Positions 44,804 to 46,733 of a stretch of 46,733 nt of DNA are shown here, one piece after another. Numbering within the stretch: position 1 is the stretch's first letter; the number at the start of each line of letters is the position of its first letter. The notes below the pieces were generated by a model. It did not search any database. It had not been told where the DNA came from and saw only the letters and a list, made by a program, of their open reading frames with translations. The translations under genes and the position numbers were made by a program. This DNA comes from Rhizoclosmatium globosum (taxonomy: Eukaryota; Chytridiomycota; Chytridiomycetes; Chytridiales; Chytriomycetaceae), in NCBI GenBank assembly GCA_002104985.1, contig MCGO01000258.1, forward strand, positions 1 to 46,733. The letters are read 5' to 3'.

Positions 44804-45898
44804 ATGAAAAGAGGTTTTGAAAAGAAACACACCCAAAAACAGCAACACATGGGGTCCATCTCCGACACAGACACCATTTCACCAGCAGTAAACCCACTTG
44901 CATCACATCAAGCAGGTATCACGGAAGCCTTTGCCGTTCTTGTTCTATGCACGGTTGTCGGGTTCCGCGTATCGCGCCACGTTCGATTTGGCGTCAGACT
45001 TCTCGGTTTCGTTCTCATCTTCCTTTGGATATCTGTCGCCGGGATGGCCGCAGCGTTCTACGAGAAGATTGTGTTCAACACAAACTTGCTCTTCCTGCAC
45101 AAGAGAACCCTCAGTTTCCTCATCACCACCTTCTCGCCGTACCTATTCAACGTGCGCTATGAAATCATTGAAGGGGAAGAGTATTTGACTTCCGAAAGAC
45201 CTTGTCTGTTTATTATGAACCACCAGTCTGAGCTGGATTTGTTGGTGCTGTGAGTGGAACTGTGTGGCGGTGTCAACCGCTTCGAAACGTTTATTGACAG
45301 TCTATGTGTCTTTTCCAGGGCCTCATTTATTCCGCAAGAAACTATCGTATTGGCGAAGGATGAATTCAAAAAGATTCCAGTTATTGGAACATTCATGTCA
45401 ATGGTTCGCGACATTGTCTTCCTGAAGCGTCAAGCTCATACAACTGCCATTGAAACCATGAACCAAGTTGGCCTCATTGTAAAGGAGAGAAACGCTCCAG
45501 TGCAACTTTTCCCTGAAGGAACTCGTACTTACCAAACAACAAATGATCTGCTTCCTTTCAAGAAGGGTGGATTCCACCTTGCTGTTGGTGGTCAAATGCC
45601 TATCGTTATTATTGTCGCTGAAAGTTATCACTCTATCTATAACCTCAAAAACTTTTGGTTTGAGGGTGGAACAATCAAACTGAAAGTCTTGCCACCCATT
45701 CCAACAAAGGGATTGACAACTGCTGATGTTGGACCTCTTGCAGGTAAATTTATTGTTGAATATGTATCCCAACTCTAATTATGTTGGATAGAGAAATGCC
45801 GTGACGAAATGCTCAAAACTTTGGTGGAAATCTCACAACCACCTCCTTCATACGCCAAGCCACTGAAGGTACCTTCCAGCAACAAGAAGCACGACTAG
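44804..45898 (+). CDS. 1-acyl-sn-glycerol-3-phosphate acyltransferase, copy 2
   Basis: Three exons (44804-45249, 45319-45743, 45792-45898) total 978 nt, giving 325 residues. The N-terminal 35 residues are polar (MKRGFEKKHTQKQQHMGSIS), then come two hydrophobic helices (EAFAVLVLCTVVGFRV; LLGFVLIFLWISVAGMAAAF). The catalytic motif is NHQSELD, and the second motif is FPEGTR inside VQLFPEGTRTYQTTNDLLPF. GGFHLAVGGQMPIVIIVAES and LKVLPPIPTKGLT complete the PlsC core. The function is the same reaction as copy 1, presumably in endoplasmic reticulum membranes. The start lies only 50 bp after the dynactin stop, so the promoter must be very short or lie inside that gene. Confidence 0.92.
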
Positions 45899-46022
45899 GC
45901 AAATCTCTTTCCTTTTCTTAGCATACCTCATTGAAAATATATTGTTTTTATGACCAATCTTGAATGAAAATAACTATCTGATTCAGAAATACATTATGAA
46001 AAGAGAAAAGCAGAGAATAACA

Positions 46023-46733
46023 TTAGAAGGCGTCTGTTTTCAAGAAACCAAACACATCGGACCCCTCCTTCAGAATGACGCCCTCGCATCCAACAAAAGG
46101 TAACCCAGAAGATCCAACAGGCTTCAACAGTTCTGCCAAATCTTCTGCAGTAAAGATTTGAGTGTTCGTTCCATCGGCACGCGCAACGGAGAACGATTCA
46201 AAAACTTTGAACATCCAACCATCTTCTGCAACCAATTCTCGCGCTTTCCACCAAGGCTCATAACTGGCAATGTTGCTGATTGCATCCAATACATCAAGCG
46301 GCAAAACGGCAGCGGGAACGTTCAGCTTGATTGACAAAGATTCCTCCAGACCAGCTGGCAAAGAATCCAACAAACGATCGATAGTGGACTTCACCAAATG
46401 TGATAGAGTGTTTCCAAACTCTTGCGGTGACTGAGCGACAACAGTCTCCACAGTGCCATCTGAAGATAAAGATGCCACTTTTCCAACAAACACTTCCTTG
46501 ATTGTAATTCCAATCGTTCCCACATCCCCACCTTCGGCAACACGCTTTTTGATACTCTCCAAATCAAAGGTAAGAACTTCTGAGATGGCGTAACCCACGC
46601 AATCCCCAACCTGTAACGCTTTGGCACCTTCAGCTGTTGGTGTGAACAATAATCTCACAACAGACCGTCTTGGATCACTACACTTCCCCACATAATCCAC
46701 CCAATACTCTTCACTTTCTCTCGCAAAAGATCC
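46023..46733 (-). CDS. Unidentified protein, C-terminal part (runs off the window)
   Basis: Minus-strand frame open to the right edge of the window (GSFARESEEYWVDYVGKC...) and ending at 46023 with FGFLKTDAF. At least 236 residues. It has a Val/Gly-rich, beta-prone section (VGDCVGYAISEVLTFDLES; GTIGITIKEVFVGKVASL) followed by a helical section (LSHLVKSTIDRLLDSLPAG) and an alpha/beta end (WKARELVAEDGWMFKVFESF). No hydrophobic helix or catalytic signature stands out and I do not recognise a family. The frame is free of stops and the composition matches its neighbours, so it is very likely a real exon. It is convergent with acyltransferase 2, 124 bp apart. Confidence 0.7.
   Translation of the reverse strand, partial: GSFARESEEYWVDYVGKCSDPRRSVVRLLFTPTAEGAKALQVGDCVGYAISEVLTFDLESIKKRVAEGGDVGTIGITIKEVFVGKVASLSSDGTVETVVAQSPQEFGNTLSHLVKSTIDRLLDSLPAGLEESLSIKLNVPAAVLPLDVLDAISNIASYEPWWKARELVAEDGWMFKVFESFSVARADGTNTQIFTAEDLAELLKPVGSSGLPFVGCEGVILKEGSDVFGFLKTDAF

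Noticed and set aside
1..46733. CRISPR arrays, tRNA or rRNA genes, bacterial-type operons
   Set aside because: No regularly spaced repeats, cloverleaf-like sequence or ribosome-binding pattern was seen. Gene structure is clearly eukaryotic.

Overview
This window is nuclear DNA of a eukaryote, most likely a zoosporic (flagellated) fungus such as a chytrid. Genes are packed 10 to 250 bp apart and split by short GT-AG introns, mostly 42-100 nt, under the standard genetic code. The nucleoporin POM152 points to Fungi. A ciliary doublet protein (CFAP210-like) and the cilium GTPase ARL3 point to a lineage that keeps a flagellum. No bacterial operon, CRISPR array or tRNA gene was seen. The lineage is inferred from gene content, not from a database search.

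Layout: (1) 1-338, the 3' end of condensin SMC2 (+). (2) About 340-11600, a gene-poor block of mobile-element debris. It holds an internally deleted Tc1/mariner transposase (707-1183, -), a decayed non-LTR retrotransposon with ORF1 and an APE-type endonuclease but no reverse transcriptase found (about 2450-6215, +), unidentified open frames (6217-7228, +), and two long intact-looking ORFs arranged head to tail in one frame (7670-10822, -). (3) 11607-46733, a dense housekeeping region: CFAP210-like (-), ATG2 (+), ARL3 (-), an eroded Crinkler-like NTPase gene (+), AIP1 (+), an orphan seven-helix protein (-), PEX1 (-), an F-box/ankyrin protein (+), acyltransferase 1 (-), POM152 (-), an ENTH/epsin-like adaptor (-), dynactin p150 (+), acyltransferase 2 (+) and an unidentified partial gene (-).

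The housekeeping genes do not form one pathway, but several share themes: membrane lipid supply and transport (ATG2, two PlsC acyltransferases), vesicle and organelle biology (ENTH adaptor, PEX1, dynactin, ARL3), cytoskeleton (AIP1, dynactin, CFAP210) and nuclear envelope or chromosomes (POM152, SMC2). Splicing was worked out by hand. For AIP1 (606 aa), ARL3 (183 aa), acyltransferase 2 (325 aa) and the F-box/ankyrin gene (387 aa) the exon sums are exact multiples of three and, for the first three, close to family length.

The least explained DNA is 6.2-10.8 kb. There, two intron-poor coiled-coil ORFs with Cys-rich segments lie on the minus strand, separated only by two in-frame stops that a possible 72-nt intron would remove.
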